DNA from: Gambelia wislizenii | Taxonomy: Eukaryota; Chordata; Lepidosauria; Squamata; Crotaphytidae | Assembly (NCBI GenBank): GCA_030847615.1 | Contig: JAUMIR010000001.1 | Span: forward strand, 385,436,687 to 385,500,686 | Direction of reading: 5' to 3' | DNA length: 64,000 bases | Position numbers and translations under genes: made by a program | Notes under the pieces: model-generated | Seen by the model: the letters and a program-made list of their open reading frames with translations, nothing else | Told to the model about the DNA's origin: nothing | Database searches by the model: none | Shown here: piece after piece, positions 23,340 to 34,012 of the stretch | How the letters are laid out: each line of letters opens with the position of its first letter | Numbering within the stretch: position 1 is the first letter of the stretch

Positions 23340-23826
23340 TCACAACTAGCTGTACCTGGTGTAACATACACCATTAAAAAACTCCTCCAAAATCACCTGG
23401 TAGATCTCACAACAACCCTGTAAGGTAGGCTAGTGGATTTTTAAATTCCTCCTCCCCCTTCTCAGTGTTACACAGTTTTCCCGGAATTACTGAGGGGGAT
23501 GTGCTTTGTTGCCCTGCTGCTGCCACCTGCCTGGGTCCCATCCCAGGTGGCCCGCCACCACCAGTTGACTGCATGGTTCCTGTTGCAGCCTATAACTGGT
23601 GAATGGCTGAGGGAGAGAGTAGATGGAGGTGGGGGTGTAGATGCAGATTGAGTGGCAGGAGTGGATTGTGAGGTGGAGAGGGAATTTGCATGTAGGTGAT
23701 GATTGGTTGGGTGTGTTTCCTGAGCAGCCAATCAGCACACTGGGAAAGACAACATATGCAAGAGTTTTATATCTGTATCGATATCTAGATAGATAGATAT
23801 CTAGATAGATAGATTGATTGATTACT
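23340..23826 (+). repeat. Dispersed repeat, copy 1 (partner at 30.94-31.37 kb)
   Basis: Shares with 30944-31366 the order TGTAACATAC-CATTA, then GAATGGCTGAGGG/GAGTGGCTGAGGG, GTAGATGCAGATTGAGTGGC, GGAGTGGATTGTGAGGTGGA, and a final AAGAGTTTTATA followed by TAGATAGAT. The start (TAGCTGTACCTGG) and the ATAG-repeat end recall a Helitron-like or satellite-tailed reptile repeat, but I cannot name it. The tail is a (TAGA)n-type microsatellite at 23779-23822. Confidence 0.6.
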
Positions 23827-23842
23827 GGCTTTGGGTATAATA

Positions 23843-24071
23843 CAGTTGTCCCTTCATATTCGCTGGGGTTTGGTTCCAGGACCCCCCGTGGATACCAAAA
23901 TCCATGAATACTCAAGTCCCATTATGTGCAATGGCATAGCAAAATGGTGTCCCTTATATAAGATGGTAAAATCAAGGTTTACTTTTTGGATTATAATTTT
24001 TTATGAATATTTTCAAGCTGTGAATACTTAAATCCGTGGATACCAAATCCATGGATACATAGGAACAACTG
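23843..24071. mobile_element. Tigger-like MITE, 229 bp, TA duplication
   Basis: Ends CAGTTGTCCCTTCATATTCG and GATACATAGGAACAACTG, flanked by TA on both sides (23841-23842 and 24072-24073). The interior has the GTGGATACCAAAATCC / GGATACCAAATCC inverted motifs typical of Tigger/MER-type short elements. Unlike the two big relatives at 15.8 and 32.0 kb it carries no satellite cargo. Confidence 0.85.
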
Positions 24072-24145
24072 TACATCTTGATTTGGATGATGGAATGGGT
24101 GGCCATTTACTGTTCTATCTGAGACAGAAAAATATCTGAGACTAC

Positions 24146-24788
24146 AAGGTTGTCTAGACAAGAAGATATAATGCTGATAGCTGTGCATTAATGCAAATCG
24201 CAGCAGCGTTCATTTGTCTCCACAGTCCTTTGGCAAAATCACTGGTATGAAAAGCTATCCATGTTTAAAGGTCACACGCTGCTATGCCTGCAAATCAACA
24301 TGGTGGCCAAGAGTGAATTACTCACATTATTATTCTCAAGAAGTTGCTGCTACTGCACAGTATTTTTTTTTAACTGCAAAGCAAATGTGAGCAAGTGTGA
24401 CCTTCCACTTAAGAAAGCTGTTTGGTTGCTTCAGTGCAGCAAAAAAAAAATGCAGAATCAGCAATGCAAAACTCCAAAATGGCACTACCTCCCATTTCAC
24501 TGCCAGCAAGCCCACCTCCCGCACTTTTGACCAATCAGCTTTCAACTTCCTCCATCACCGAGAATGTGCTGTGCTGCGAATCAGTTGTCCAAATGAGCAG
24601 TATTGTGCATTTCCACACATTATTTTTTTTTAACTCAGGAAAAGTCATGAAGGCTTCCCCCCCGCAACAGTTTTTGTAGTCCCCCCCCCACTCCTTCTGA
24701 ATAAGGAGAATCACTGCAGGATCTCAGTGGGACAAAAGGTATTCTCCTCGCATTCTGTGAGGAGTATTTTCACCGTCTAGATAACCCC
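24146..24788. mobile_element. Harbinger-like inverted-repeat DNA element, about 640 bp
   Basis: The left end AAGGTTGTCTAGACA and right end GTCTAGATAACCCC are imperfect inverted copies, with TAC on both sides (24143-24145 and 24789-24791). The 3-bp duplication and end sequence suggest a PIF/Harbinger-type MITE. The interior is non-coding. Confidence 0.55.
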
Positions 24789-24791
24789 TAC

Positions 24792-25416
24792 TTTTTTTCC
24801 TTCTGTAAAATTTTCTTAAACAGTACAGGATTCAGGCTATTGCTCTTCCAAAATAGAGACCCATGCTTCCATTCCTTTCTTCTACCCTTTTTAATATGTG
24901 GTCAGTAAGGTATCTATGAATGTTTGGTAAGCTGAAGTAATTGCCTGAATTTAGCCTACAGAGTTACAATAATCATATGCCAACAACCCCATTTTTGCTC
25001 CCTTATCTGGTTCACATTTCCTCTAAATGAAGCTCAAAAAGAAATACTGATAGATGCATGCAGGTTTCTGAAAAAAACATATTAATGGCAATAGCTTATC
25101 AAAGTCTTATTTAGATGACAGGGAGAAGAAAGTGACTCAGCAGCAAAACAAAAAGCATTGAGAAATAGAAGTTATTCATGGGAATGTGTTCCAATTTCAA
25201 TTACCTATAAGTCATTTTGAAAATAACACCTAAAATCATTTTGAAACTCTCTGTGATATATAACATAGATAGTTTTAAAATGATTTTGGTTGTGATTTCT
25301 TTCTTTCATCCTTGTCGTTTATGAAAATCATTTCTTTCATCTTTCCTTTATGCAGAGTCAGAGAGTAGGTTGCCTTCCCTTCCCTTTAATTTTGTGTGAA
25401 GACTAGGATGGCATAT
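24792..25416. other. Intronic DNA without recognised features
   Basis: AT-rich; no exon or element recognised. Confidence 0.4.
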
Positions 25417-26535
25417 GTTGTTGTTGTTGGTTTTATTAACTGCTGTCAAGTTGACTTCTACTAATGGCAACCCTATCAATCATGGTAGTGTACTGGTGCC
25501 TCTGAGCATTTTAAGAGGACCAGGTGGCAAAAATAGCCGAGTTGTAATCATCAGGCGAAGAAGTGAGCACACACACAGATGTGTGTCTAAACTATTTCTC
25601 TTTACTAAAGCATATTGTATTAATATTTACAATGAGTCTGAGACTTCGAGTATACAGACTACATATCACAGCACAATGTACAGTGCAGTCCTACACTGTA
25701 CTGTACATCCCAAACTGAAAGCACACAGTCTGAGAACCAAGTCAAGAGCAGAGACAGTGGGATGATCTAGTTATACAGTACAGATACAGTACAGTCATGG
25801 GTTATACAGTTAGTGGTTCTCACACATATTTTCCTATATAGATAAGGCTTTATCCTTCACACATCCTTCTCATGCTAGTCTCCCAGACATAATCTAGATA
25901 TGCTCAGCAGCTGCATTTAGCCTACTCATTCTGGCCCCTGCAGGCTGTAGCATATTATACCATGCCAGTTCCTTACAGTATAAATTTCCAGTGACTGTAT
26001 ATCCCATCACCTTAACATGAGAGACCTTCAAGTGATCCTATCACCAGGAGCTCAGGTCTTGCAGACTCAGTCTTCCTTGATTGAGTATATCCACCTGTAA
26101 TGCAATCTTCTTCTTTTCCTACTGCTTCTACCTTATGAAGCATAATTGTCTTTTCTAGTGAGTCATGTCTTCCCAATATATGTCCAAAGTATGACATTCT
26201 CAGTTTAGTCATTTTGGCTTCTAGGGAGAGTTCAGTCTTGATTTGCTCTAGGATTCATTGATTTGTCTTTTTAGCAGTCCACAGTATCCGCAGAACTCTT
26301 CCCCAGCACCACATTTCCAAGGAGCTGATTTTCTTCCTATCAGCCTTCTTCACTGTTCAGCTTTCACAGCCATACATAGAAATTGGAAATACAATGGCAT
26401 GGACAATCCTAGCTTTAGTGTTCAGTGATATATCTTTATATTTCAGGATCTTGTCTAGTTCCTTTATAGCTGCCCTTCCAAGTGCTAGTCCTCTGATTTC
26501 TTGACTGCAGTTTGCATTCTGATTAATGACAGAGC
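25417..26535 (-). mobile_element. BovB/RTE LINE 3' part, interrupted
   Basis: On the minus strand the frames read DFSYLGSVINQNANCSQEI, KARIVHAIVFPISMYGCES and then KLRMSYFGHILGRHDSLEKT, the C-terminal end of the BovB-type RTE reverse transcriptase. The segment nearest the 3' end (25417-25490, TTGTTGTTGTTGG then GTCAAGTTGACTTCTACTAA) is the BovB 3' terminus. It is separated from the rest by an insertion at about 25548-25978. BovB is typical of squamates and spread horizontally in vertebrates (established). Stops make the copy inactive. Confidence 0.8.
25548..25978 (-). mobile_element. Possible solo LTR inside the BovB copy
   Basis: BovB sequence breaks off and resumes around this block. The block begins TGTAATCATCAG and ends GCCAGTTCCTTACA, so on the minus strand it runs TGTAAGG...GATTACA, with TG/CA and TGTAA/TTACA ends as in Copia-type LTRs. 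It has repeated GTACAGTACAG/GTACTGTA motifs. I found no clean target duplication, so the borders are approximate. Confidence 0.35.
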
Positions 26536-26549
26536 CAAGGTATGAAAAG

Positions 26550-27830
26550 TCTTGTCTGAGAAAAGAAAGTAGGGCGAGTGCCAGACTAACTTCTCTGGGA
26601 AGAGAGTTCCATAGTCTGGGGGCAGCTGCTGAGAAGGCCTTCTCCTGTATTCCCACAGATGTACCTGTGAGGACGATGGGACAGAGAGAAGGGCCTCCTC
26701 AGCAGATCTCAAAGTGTAGGCTGGTTTGTAAGGGAGAATACAGTCCTTCATATAACCTGGACCTCAGCCATATAAGGCTTTATAGATCAAAACTACCACT
26801 TTTGATTCTGCCCAGAAATGGACCGACAGTCAATGAAGCTGTTGCAACAAGCAAGTTGTGTGATCCCTGTAGTTAGCAATCTGGCTATAGATCTTTGGAC
26901 CAGATGAAGTTTCCAAACACTCTTCAAAGGCAGCCCCACGTAGACTGCATTACAATAATCCACTGGGATGTAACTAAGGCCAGATCTGATGTCTCAAGGA
27001 ATGGACACAGCTGGAGCACAAGTTTTAACTGTGCAAATGCACTCCTGGCCACCATTGAAACTTAAGCTTCCAGGCTCAGAGTTGGATCTAGGAGCACACC
27101 CAAGCTGTGGACTGCATCTTCAGGGGGAGTGCAACCCCATCCAGCACAGGCTGAATCCTGATTCCCTGATCTGCCTTCTGACTGACCAGGAGCACCTCCA
27201 TCTGGTCTGGATTAAGTTTCAATTTGTTCACCCTCATCCAGTCCATTACTGACGGCAGGCACTGATTTAGGACCAAAACAGTTTCCTTGGCTCATGGTGG
27301 AAAGGAATAATAGAGTTGGGTGTGATCTGCATACTGATGGCACCAAACCCCAAAACTCTGGACAACCTCTTCCAGTGTTTCATGTAAATGTTAAATAGTG
27401 TGGGGGACAGAACCGAGCCTTGAGGGACCCCACAGGCCAATGGCCAGGGAGATGAGCAGGAGTCCCCCAGTGCCACTTTCTGGGTTCAACCCTCCAGGAA
27501 ATCCCTCTCATCTAGGTTTCAGGAGGTCCAGCTGAACCAATAGGAGCACACTCTCTCTGTCTAGCTCCCAACATAGCTCATTCACCAAGGTGACCAAAGC
27601 CATCTCTGTCCCATAACCAGTCCTGAAACTGGATGCCCCTTGTGATCTCTTCCAACTCTATGATCTAAGATTCTATGATCTATGAGCTATAATCCCTCTC
27701 ATCTAGAAACCCCTGAGCTGGGAGGCCACCACATGCTCTAGGACCTTTCCTAAAAATTGAATGTTAGAGACGGGCCAATAATTATCCGGACTGGTGGGAT
27801 CCAGGGAGGGCTTTTTTAGTAATCGTTTAT
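26550..27830 (-). mobile_element. L2 LINE, longest copy (about 1.3 kb), RT catalytic motif mutated
   Basis: Right to left: the finger region (AGCTCATTCACCAAGGTGAC complement), then CGVPQGSVLSPTLFNIYMK, then HQYADHTQLYYS at about 27325-27350, then WMRVNKLKLNPDQMEVLLVS, then the 3' thumb to LPYKPAYTLRSAEEALL near 26560. The catalytic YADD of the family reads YADH here, which abolishes a metal-binding aspartate. A CR1 3' tail scrap lies inside it at 27632-27686. Confidence 0.85.
27632..27686 (+). mobile_element. Tiny CR1 3' end inside L2
   Basis: CCCCTTGTGATCTCTTCCAA is followed by CTCTATGATCTAAGATTCTA, the CR1 3' terminus with its ATTCTATGA-like repeat. Only about 55 bases are present, a severely 5'-truncated insertion. 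Confidence 0.65.
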
Positions 27831-28497
27831 AACAATTCAGCTGCTATTATATAAATAGACTTCTGTCTATTTATACAATAACAGACTTATTGCTTTCAAA
27901 CTTCAGTACTGACTGACCACTACCAATGACTTGAAAGACCAGTATCATCTTGCAACACTCTTTGAAGATTTATGGTCAGGGTGACAAAATGCACATCCTG
28001 CTGTATCCTATCATATTTTATCCTGCTCCTGTAACTGTGTAACTATGCTTGAAAACCTGTGTCCTTAATATCAGTCAGGGTACATAAGAAGTGGGCTGAT
28101 ATCCATGAAAGCTCATGCTAAAATAGATCAGTTAGCCTTAAAAGCGCTGCATGATTCCTCTTCTCCCTACTTTTTTTTCCTTTTTAGTTTAGTTAGATTA
28201 TGCCATACTTACTAAACCTTAGTGTGTTCAATTTTGAATAGAAATATTTGCCTAATACAATTTCTCACATTGTTAGATCCTACAAAGAACAGATAAAAAT
28301 CTTTATATCACTACTTCTAATTTCCATTCCACACCGATGACAAAACAAACAGTAACAAACAATTCAGTAGAGATGTCCAGAACAATTTCCCCACTGACAG
28401 AGGTCATAAATAGGTGGAATAATAACAACACAGTTCAAAACATTTGAAATACAATTACAAACTTCCATGGTGGGGGAGTGGGGGAGCATGCACTCCA
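27831..28497. other. Intronic DNA without recognised features
   Basis: No element ends or coding signal seen apart from short T-runs. Confidence 0.4.
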
Positions 28498-28886
28498 GGG
28501 GCTCATTTACACGACAGGTTTTTTTACGTTAACTTTCGCTTTAGTGCTTTCCCGCATCAGTGGTGGGTAGTTTACATGGTATATGTTTACACAGTTATAT
28601 TTTGTGGCTCTTTGATTTTTTTCCGCTTTGAGATTCACACAGCCAAATGTGGTGGGGGCATGGCCAAGCATTGGAGAGGAGACAAAGGAATGCCATAGGA
28701 ATGTCTGCCCTGGCCCAAACTCCATGGTTAACAGCTTAGAGGCAAAGAATGTCACCCTTTGCCTCTTCCCCCCACCCAGCTCCCTGCCCACAAATCAAAC
28801 TCCAAACAGAAGGTTTTTTCTCCTTGCTTAACAGCATTTTCTTGCCAAATAAACAGACTGCCGAAATAGCAGGGAGAAAGAGAAAA

Positions 28887-28923
<37 letters not shown>

Positions 28924-29389
28924 CCACAATCCTTAGTGAAATGGTCTCTCTCTCCCCCCCCCCCTCAAGCAGAGCTGACAAGACGGGAGCTTTATGGTGA
29001 GAACAGATCTTCCCCTGATTGTGGTGCAACTTGGGAATCCTTTTTCTTGGCAGACTTGCAAAATAGCAGAGAGGATTTTCCTGAAGTTTCCTAATTGCTA
29101 CTGAATCTCCCTCCCTCACTCCCCCTCTTTTAAGCCCACCCCTGCATCATAGCAACCAATCACAGTGCAGCTCTGCTGCAGCCCTTAGTGGAATGGTTAT
29201 TTACACTACCAATAATGCACTACATTGCAAATATACCGGCAAAAGTAGTGACATCCCTTGCCACACCATATTTGGGTGTTTTGCCTTCCCCCCCTTCTGA
29301 ATAAGGCGATGCTGTGGTGCGATCCGTGGAAACAATGAGCTATCTTTGCGGTATATTTAGAGGAATATTTGCCTGTGTAAACAAACCCC
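28498..29389. mobile_element. Harbinger-like DNA element, about 890 bp, non-autonomous
   Basis: The left end GGGGCTCATTTACACGACAG and right end CCTGTGTAAACAAACCCC are imperfect inverted repeats. There is no transposase frame. The interior holds a (CT)n run at 28891-28919 and several 80-120 codon frames without family resemblance. No clear target duplication, so the class is inferred from end type. Confidence 0.5.
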
Positions 29390-29828
29390 AGATCTCTTGA
29401 CAGACCTGGTAACCTCTATTTCTTCTTCAACTATCACAGCTGAATACTCTGTCAGTTTCATCAAGGTTGGTAGTGCAATATTTCTACACTTGGCTTTCCT
29501 TTGATGAGGGTATCCATATGTCTTTATTACAACTGCTTCCACTAGACTGAATTTTGCTTTAAGTTATTTGACTGTGTAATGACCCATTTATCAATTTTAA
29601 GCTAATTATAACTGTAATCAAATTCCACATTTCAGGGAATAGGTAGACAAGCTCATTTCACTTTGGTGAAGAATAGTGTAGTTGGCTAGATCCACATAGG
29701 CATACGTTAAAGTTCTCCAACACTCAAATAATTTAGCAACCTCATATCAACTATTCAGAGTTTCCTCAGATGCCACCCTACACACATGTACTTAGGAGTA
29801 AGTTCCAAGCAAATTGTGAAATAAGCCC

Positions 29829-30026
29829 CTGGGGGCACAGTGGTTAAACACCAGTACAGTAAGCCACAACATCATGAGTTCGATCCCAGAGGCTTCTGAG
29901 GTTGACTTGGACTTCCATCCTTCCGTAGGTCGGTAAAATGAGTACCCAGTTGTTGGGGGCAATTAGCTAAAAAGCAATGTAAACCACTTAGGGAGTGCTT
30001 TGGCACTGATAAGTGGTATATAAATA
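29829..30026 (+). mobile_element. tRNA-derived SINE with A and B boxes
   Basis: Starts GGGGGCACAGTGGTTAAACA, with an A-box-like TGGTTAAACACC and a B-box-like GAGTTCGATCCC spaced as in a tRNA gene. The body is GGTCGGTAAAATGAGTACCC and the end is GTGGTATATAAAT. The promoter boxes are well kept, so this is a fairly young copy. A true tRNA gene is excluded because the 3' half cannot complete a cloverleaf acceptor stem. Confidence 0.75.
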
Positions 30027-30129
30027 TTCCCCCCCTCTCTCTGGCTTTTCGTGGGATTTATAAATATCAATGCTATTGTTATTGCTACCAGCCTTGTGTG
30101 AAGGTCCTGAGTGTGAAATAGACCTTAGA

Positions 30130-30212
30130 TCTGGGATGGGCAAGGATGAGGGCTGATGGGATTACCAGTCCAGCAATATCTGGAACACCACAAATTACCT
30201 ACCCCTGCCTCA
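30130..30212. mobile_element. hAT-like MITE remnant
   Basis: GGGCTGATGGGATTACCAGT followed by CCAGCAATATCTGG resembles the central palindrome of the hAT element at 5149-5284. Ends are too worn for a target duplication. Confidence 0.3.
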
Positions 30213-30943
30213 GACAGAGGAAACCAAAGCAGTAATTATCAAGCTGTTCCAAGGTATGCTATATAGCAATGATAATAAGACTAGTTGTATGTGGACCAGT
30301 ACCAGTCTCTGCTGATTCCTGGCAAGTTTTCAGGATAGAAAGAAACCACTGTACACAATGGGCACAAATATAGTGTTGGTCCCTGGTACATTGGGAAAAA
30401 ATAATTGCCAGATCAGATATCCTGAGAAGTGCTGGTATACATCATTTACTACAGAAATGTTCAGAAAGAGGTGCCTTCTTCAACTTTTTAACTTGAGTGA
30501 AAGGCAAAATTCTTTTCATAAACATACAGGAGTTTAAGAAAACTGTTATACTGAGTCAACCTTTATGCTGAATCAATAATTGAGTTAACAAACTCCTCAA
30601 AGCAGCAGAACAGCAGCAATAAAATCTTCCCAATACACATGCACTCTGTATAGCAGCAGATTCAGGCTGCAAACCTACATTTGCTCATCTGGGAATAAAG
30701 GTCACCAAATTAAAAGGAATTTTTTTCCCAAGTAGACATGTGCTGTGCAAAAGAATTTAAACAAATTTTAAAAGATTCAATAGATTTTTTTTTTAAAAAA
30801 AAGATACAAGTAATTGCAGAGCCAGAATGTCTTAGAAGAGTCATTATTTCCTGTAGAGGAATGCTTGCACGAACCATGTGGAAACTAAGAAAAATCCTTG
30901 CTTAATTTTAAAAAGTTAAATCTTCTTGCTCTTATCAAATTAT

Positions 30944-31366
30944 ATAGATAACAAGCTGACCAAGTGTAACATACGCCATTATAATAGGTTTGAAAAGTTC
31001 AAACGGTTCAGCTACACACTATTATTTTAGCCCCCCAAAACACACTTTGCAGTAGTCTACTACCTACCTGTGACTGTATTTCCCATCAGGGCCTACTTTT
31101 ATGATTTATCATCTTTCTAAATTTCTAAAACATTGTATTGTTTTACATGTTGGTGGTGAGTGGCTGAGGGAGTGAGAGGAGGGAGGGCCCTTCTGAAGCT
31201 GGGGGTATAGATGCAGATTGAGTGGCAGGAGTGGATTGTGAGGTGGAGGGGGAATTTGAATGTGGGTGGTGATTGGCTGGGGGAGTGAGGGGATTGGTTG
31301 GATAAGTGGCGAGTCAGCACACTGCGAAAAGAAACATATCCAAGAGTTTTATAGATAGATAGATTA
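30944..31366 (+). repeat. Dispersed repeat, copy 2 (partner at 23.34-23.83 kb)
   Basis: Aligns with 23340-23826 over the core GTAGATGCAGATTGAGTGGC / GGAGTGGATTGTGAGGTGGA and ends AAGAGTTTTATAGATAGATA. The two copies differ in their middle: this one lacks the stretch around 23480-23590. Confidence 0.6.
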
Positions 31367-31724
31367 TTTAATTAATCTAATTAGTTAAAACTCATCATGA
31401 ATTGTCAAAAATGTCTTCATTCAAATGACGTCCCTGCTACTGGAGGACTGTAGTTCATTTACGACTGAATGGCAGTCCCACTCTTGAACAGGGGTGTGAT
31501 TTAAATGAAGATAAAGTATATGCTCTAAATGCAGAATGTCCCAGGTTTTATCTCAGGTATCCCTAAAAAGAGCTGCAGTCTTGAATCCATATTAAACCAT
31601 GGTTTTGCCCAAAGTACTCGACCTAGAAAGTGTCCTCCACTTGATTACACATTAGGTTGACACATTCCCTGCTACACCCTTCTCCCCATATATGACCAGA
31701 AGATTTTGCATTTTGTTAACTGTA

Positions 31725-31877
31725 ACTTGTTGTGTCATCTGGAACAATAAACTGTGGCCAACACTAACTGTGGTTAATTTCAAAGTGGCCAGCTTCAAAC
31801 CATAGTTTGCAGCTGGCTTTTTGAAACTAATCAGGGTTAACCACAATTCTGAATCCAAATGATACAGCAAGCTTTAT
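31725..31877. mobile_element. Short palindromic MITE
   Basis: Left arm TTGTTGTGTCATCTGGAACA and right arm GAATCCAAATGATACAGCAA are imperfect inverted copies enclosing AACTGTGG/CCACAATT-type internal repeats. hAT-like, judging from comparable reptile elements; no target duplication confirmed. Confidence 0.4.
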
Positions 31878-32099
31878 CTCCTACCTTCTGATTCCCAACT
31901 CCAAATCTTAGAGGTGGTCAATTGCTGAAAGTACTCAAAAATTTTCTAAAGCTATAATAAACATATAGGCACTTAATGGAATTACAGTCGTCCCTCCACA
32001 TTCGCGGGGGTTACGTTCTTGAGACGCCCGTGAATGTGGAAAAACTGCGAATAACAACTGCTCCCGCAATCCCCCCCAGAGGGAGGGAGGCGGCGGGAG

Positions 32100-33950
32100 G
32101 GTGTCTGGCCAGCCTGGCTGGCCTCTCCGCAAGCCTTCCTGAGGGGACTCCGGGCCTTAGAATACCCGGAGCCCGCTTAGGAAGGCCGGGACGGCAGCGG
32201 GCGGGTGAGCAGGCGGCCGGGCGGGCGGGTGGGGAGGAGGCTGTGCTGCCTCCCCCTGGCCTTCCTAAGTAAGCGCTGGGGCTTTGGAACCCCGGCGCCC
32301 ACTTCGGAAGGCTGGGAGAACAGCGGGCAGGTGGGTGGGTGGCCGGGCGGGTGGGGAGGAGGCTGTGCTGCCACCCCCCGGCCTTCTGAAGTGAGCGCTG
32401 GGGCTTTGGAGCCCCGGGGCCTGCTTCAGAAGGCCGGGGAGAGCAGCGGGCGGGCGGGTAGGAGGGTGGCCAGGTGGGTGGGGAGGAGGCTGCGCTGCCT
32501 TCCCCTGGCCTTCCAAAGTGAGCGCTGGGGCTTTGGAGCCCCGGCGCCTGCTTTGGAAGGCCGGGGAGAGCAGCGGGTGGGTGGGTGGCCGGGTGGGTGG
32601 GGAGGAGGCTGCGCTGCCACCTGTCAGGAAGCCAACTCAATAGCTGATAAGAAGCCTGGCTCAGCAACAACCCAGTTGAAAGGCACAGTACCTGGTGTTG
32701 TCAGTAGCAGTCCTACAGGGTCAGAAATACACAGAGAGAGAGAGTGCAGAACAAAGAGGCAGTCCAAGGTCACAAGGGTTCCGGCAGGTGGGTCAACGAA
32801 GGCAGTCCAAGGTCAAGAAATCCAAAGTCTCAAAATAGCAAGGTTCCAGAAGGGTCACAGGCAGAGACTTCCTCCAGGTAACACAGACTGCTTGCAACAA
32901 GGAACTCAGCCTCCCCCAGCTGCTTATGTTGGCCCAGCTCCCACTCCCAGCTGCGGGGTGATTGATGACCTTCTGTCTCTTAATCTCTGAGAACAACGAA
33001 GCCACGCCTTCTCTGCTCTCCTTTGGCTAAAGGTAGGTACCTGCTCTTCTATCTCTTGCTCTTGCTCCACTATGTCTCCCAGGCTTGGACCCTGTGCTGG
33101 GGGAGGGCTAGGCTGCTGAGCCCTGGGCTCTTCAGGGCTAGACTCAGACTCAGCCAGCTCTTCTGCCACTGGCTCAGCCTCCTCGCCTTCTGAGTCCTCA
33201 GAGTCCTGGCTGACCATGACACCACCCCCCGGCCTTCCGAAGTGAGCCCTGGGGCTTTGGAGCCCTGGCGCCTGCTTCGGAAGAGTAGGGACAGCAGCGG
33301 GTGGGCGGGCGGGTGAGCGGGCGGGCGGGCGGGGAGGAGGCTGTGCTGCCTCTCCCCGACCTTTCTCAGTTGGCTCCGGGGCTCCAAAGCCCCGGACCCC
33401 ACTGATAAAGGTCGGGGAAGGCAGCGTGTGGGTGGGGAGGAGGCTGCGCTGCCTCTCTCCGGCTTTCCAAAGCGGACACCGGGGCTTTGGAGCCCCGGAG
33501 CCCACTTAAAAAGGCCGGGGAAGGCAGCGGGCGGGTGTCTGCCTTCCTCTCCCCGGCCTTCCTGAGTGGACTCCAGGGCATAGAAGCCTTGGAACCCCCT
33601 CAGGAAGGCTGGGGAAGGCAGCGGGCAGGCAGGGAGGAGGCTTTCTGAGCGGACTCCGGGATTTGGAGCCCCGGAGCCCGCTTAGGAAGGCCGGGGAAGG
33701 CAGCAGGTGGGCGGGAGGGAAGCTGCCCAGCCTCTTCCCGGCCTTCCTGAGGGGACTCTGGGTCTTAGAAGCCTCAGAGTCCCTTTAGGAAGGCCGGGAA
33801 AGTCGGAGCGAGGGAGGCTGCCCGCCCCACCCCCCAGCCTTCCTGAGCAGACTCCAGGGCTTTGAAGCCACGGAGCCGCCTCTGGAAGGCCGGAGAAGGT
33901 GCAGGCAGGAGGTTGCCCCGCCTCTCGGCAGCCTTCTCTAAGGGGCTGGG
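32100..33950. repeat. Degenerate tandem array of GC-rich hairpin units inside the Tigger-like element
   Basis: Markers GAGGCTGYGCTGCC fall near 32236, 32357, 32485 and 32603 and resume after the LTR near 33342 and 33438. Units diverge toward the right end. Inverted arms in each unit (for example CGGCCTTCCGAAG with CTTCGGAAG) allow local fold-back. Contains G-runs that could form quadruplexes (GGGCGGGCGGGCGG near 33320). Confidence 0.85.
32622..33221 (-). mobile_element. Solo LTR, 600 bp, 5-bp duplication CCACC
   Basis: Begins TGTCAGGAAG and ends CCATGACA on the plus strand, flanked by CCACC at 32617-32621 and 33222-33226. Minus orientation is favoured because that strand starts TGTCATGGTCAG and opens at once with an acidic 97-codon frame (33217-32924, MVSQDSEDSEGEEAEP...), as in Gypsy-type LTRs where a coding frame runs into the LTR. 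A clean TG/CA border with a matching duplication makes the solo-LTR call firm; the family name is inferred. Confidence 0.9.
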
Positions 33951-34012
33951 GCTAAACCGCGAATAATCAAAAACGCGAATGTGAAAGCCGCGAATGTCAA
34001 GGGGCAACTGTA

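Larger units (their letters stand above)
31985..34010. mobile_element. Second Tigger-like element with palindromic GC-rich tandem cargo
   Basis: Left end CAGTCGTCCCTCCACATTCG and right end CGAATGTCAAGGGGCAACTG, TA on both sides (31983-31984, 34011-34012). No transposase. The interior is a degenerate array of roughly 100-128 bp units. Each unit has GGCCTTCC and GGAAGGCC arms around GGGGCTTTGGAGCCCC, followed by a GGCGGGCGGGTGG / GAGGCTGCGCTGCC spacer. The array is interrupted at 32622-33221 by a solo LTR. Open frames of up to 261 codons here are composition artefacts. Confidence 0.85.

Noticed and set aside
29829..29910. tRNA gene
   Set aside because: A and B boxes are present but the acceptor stem does not close and a SINE body follows.
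32205..32990. 261-codon plus-strand and 219-codon minus-strand frames
   Set aside because: Low-complexity reading of the hairpin array, crossing the border of a solo LTR.
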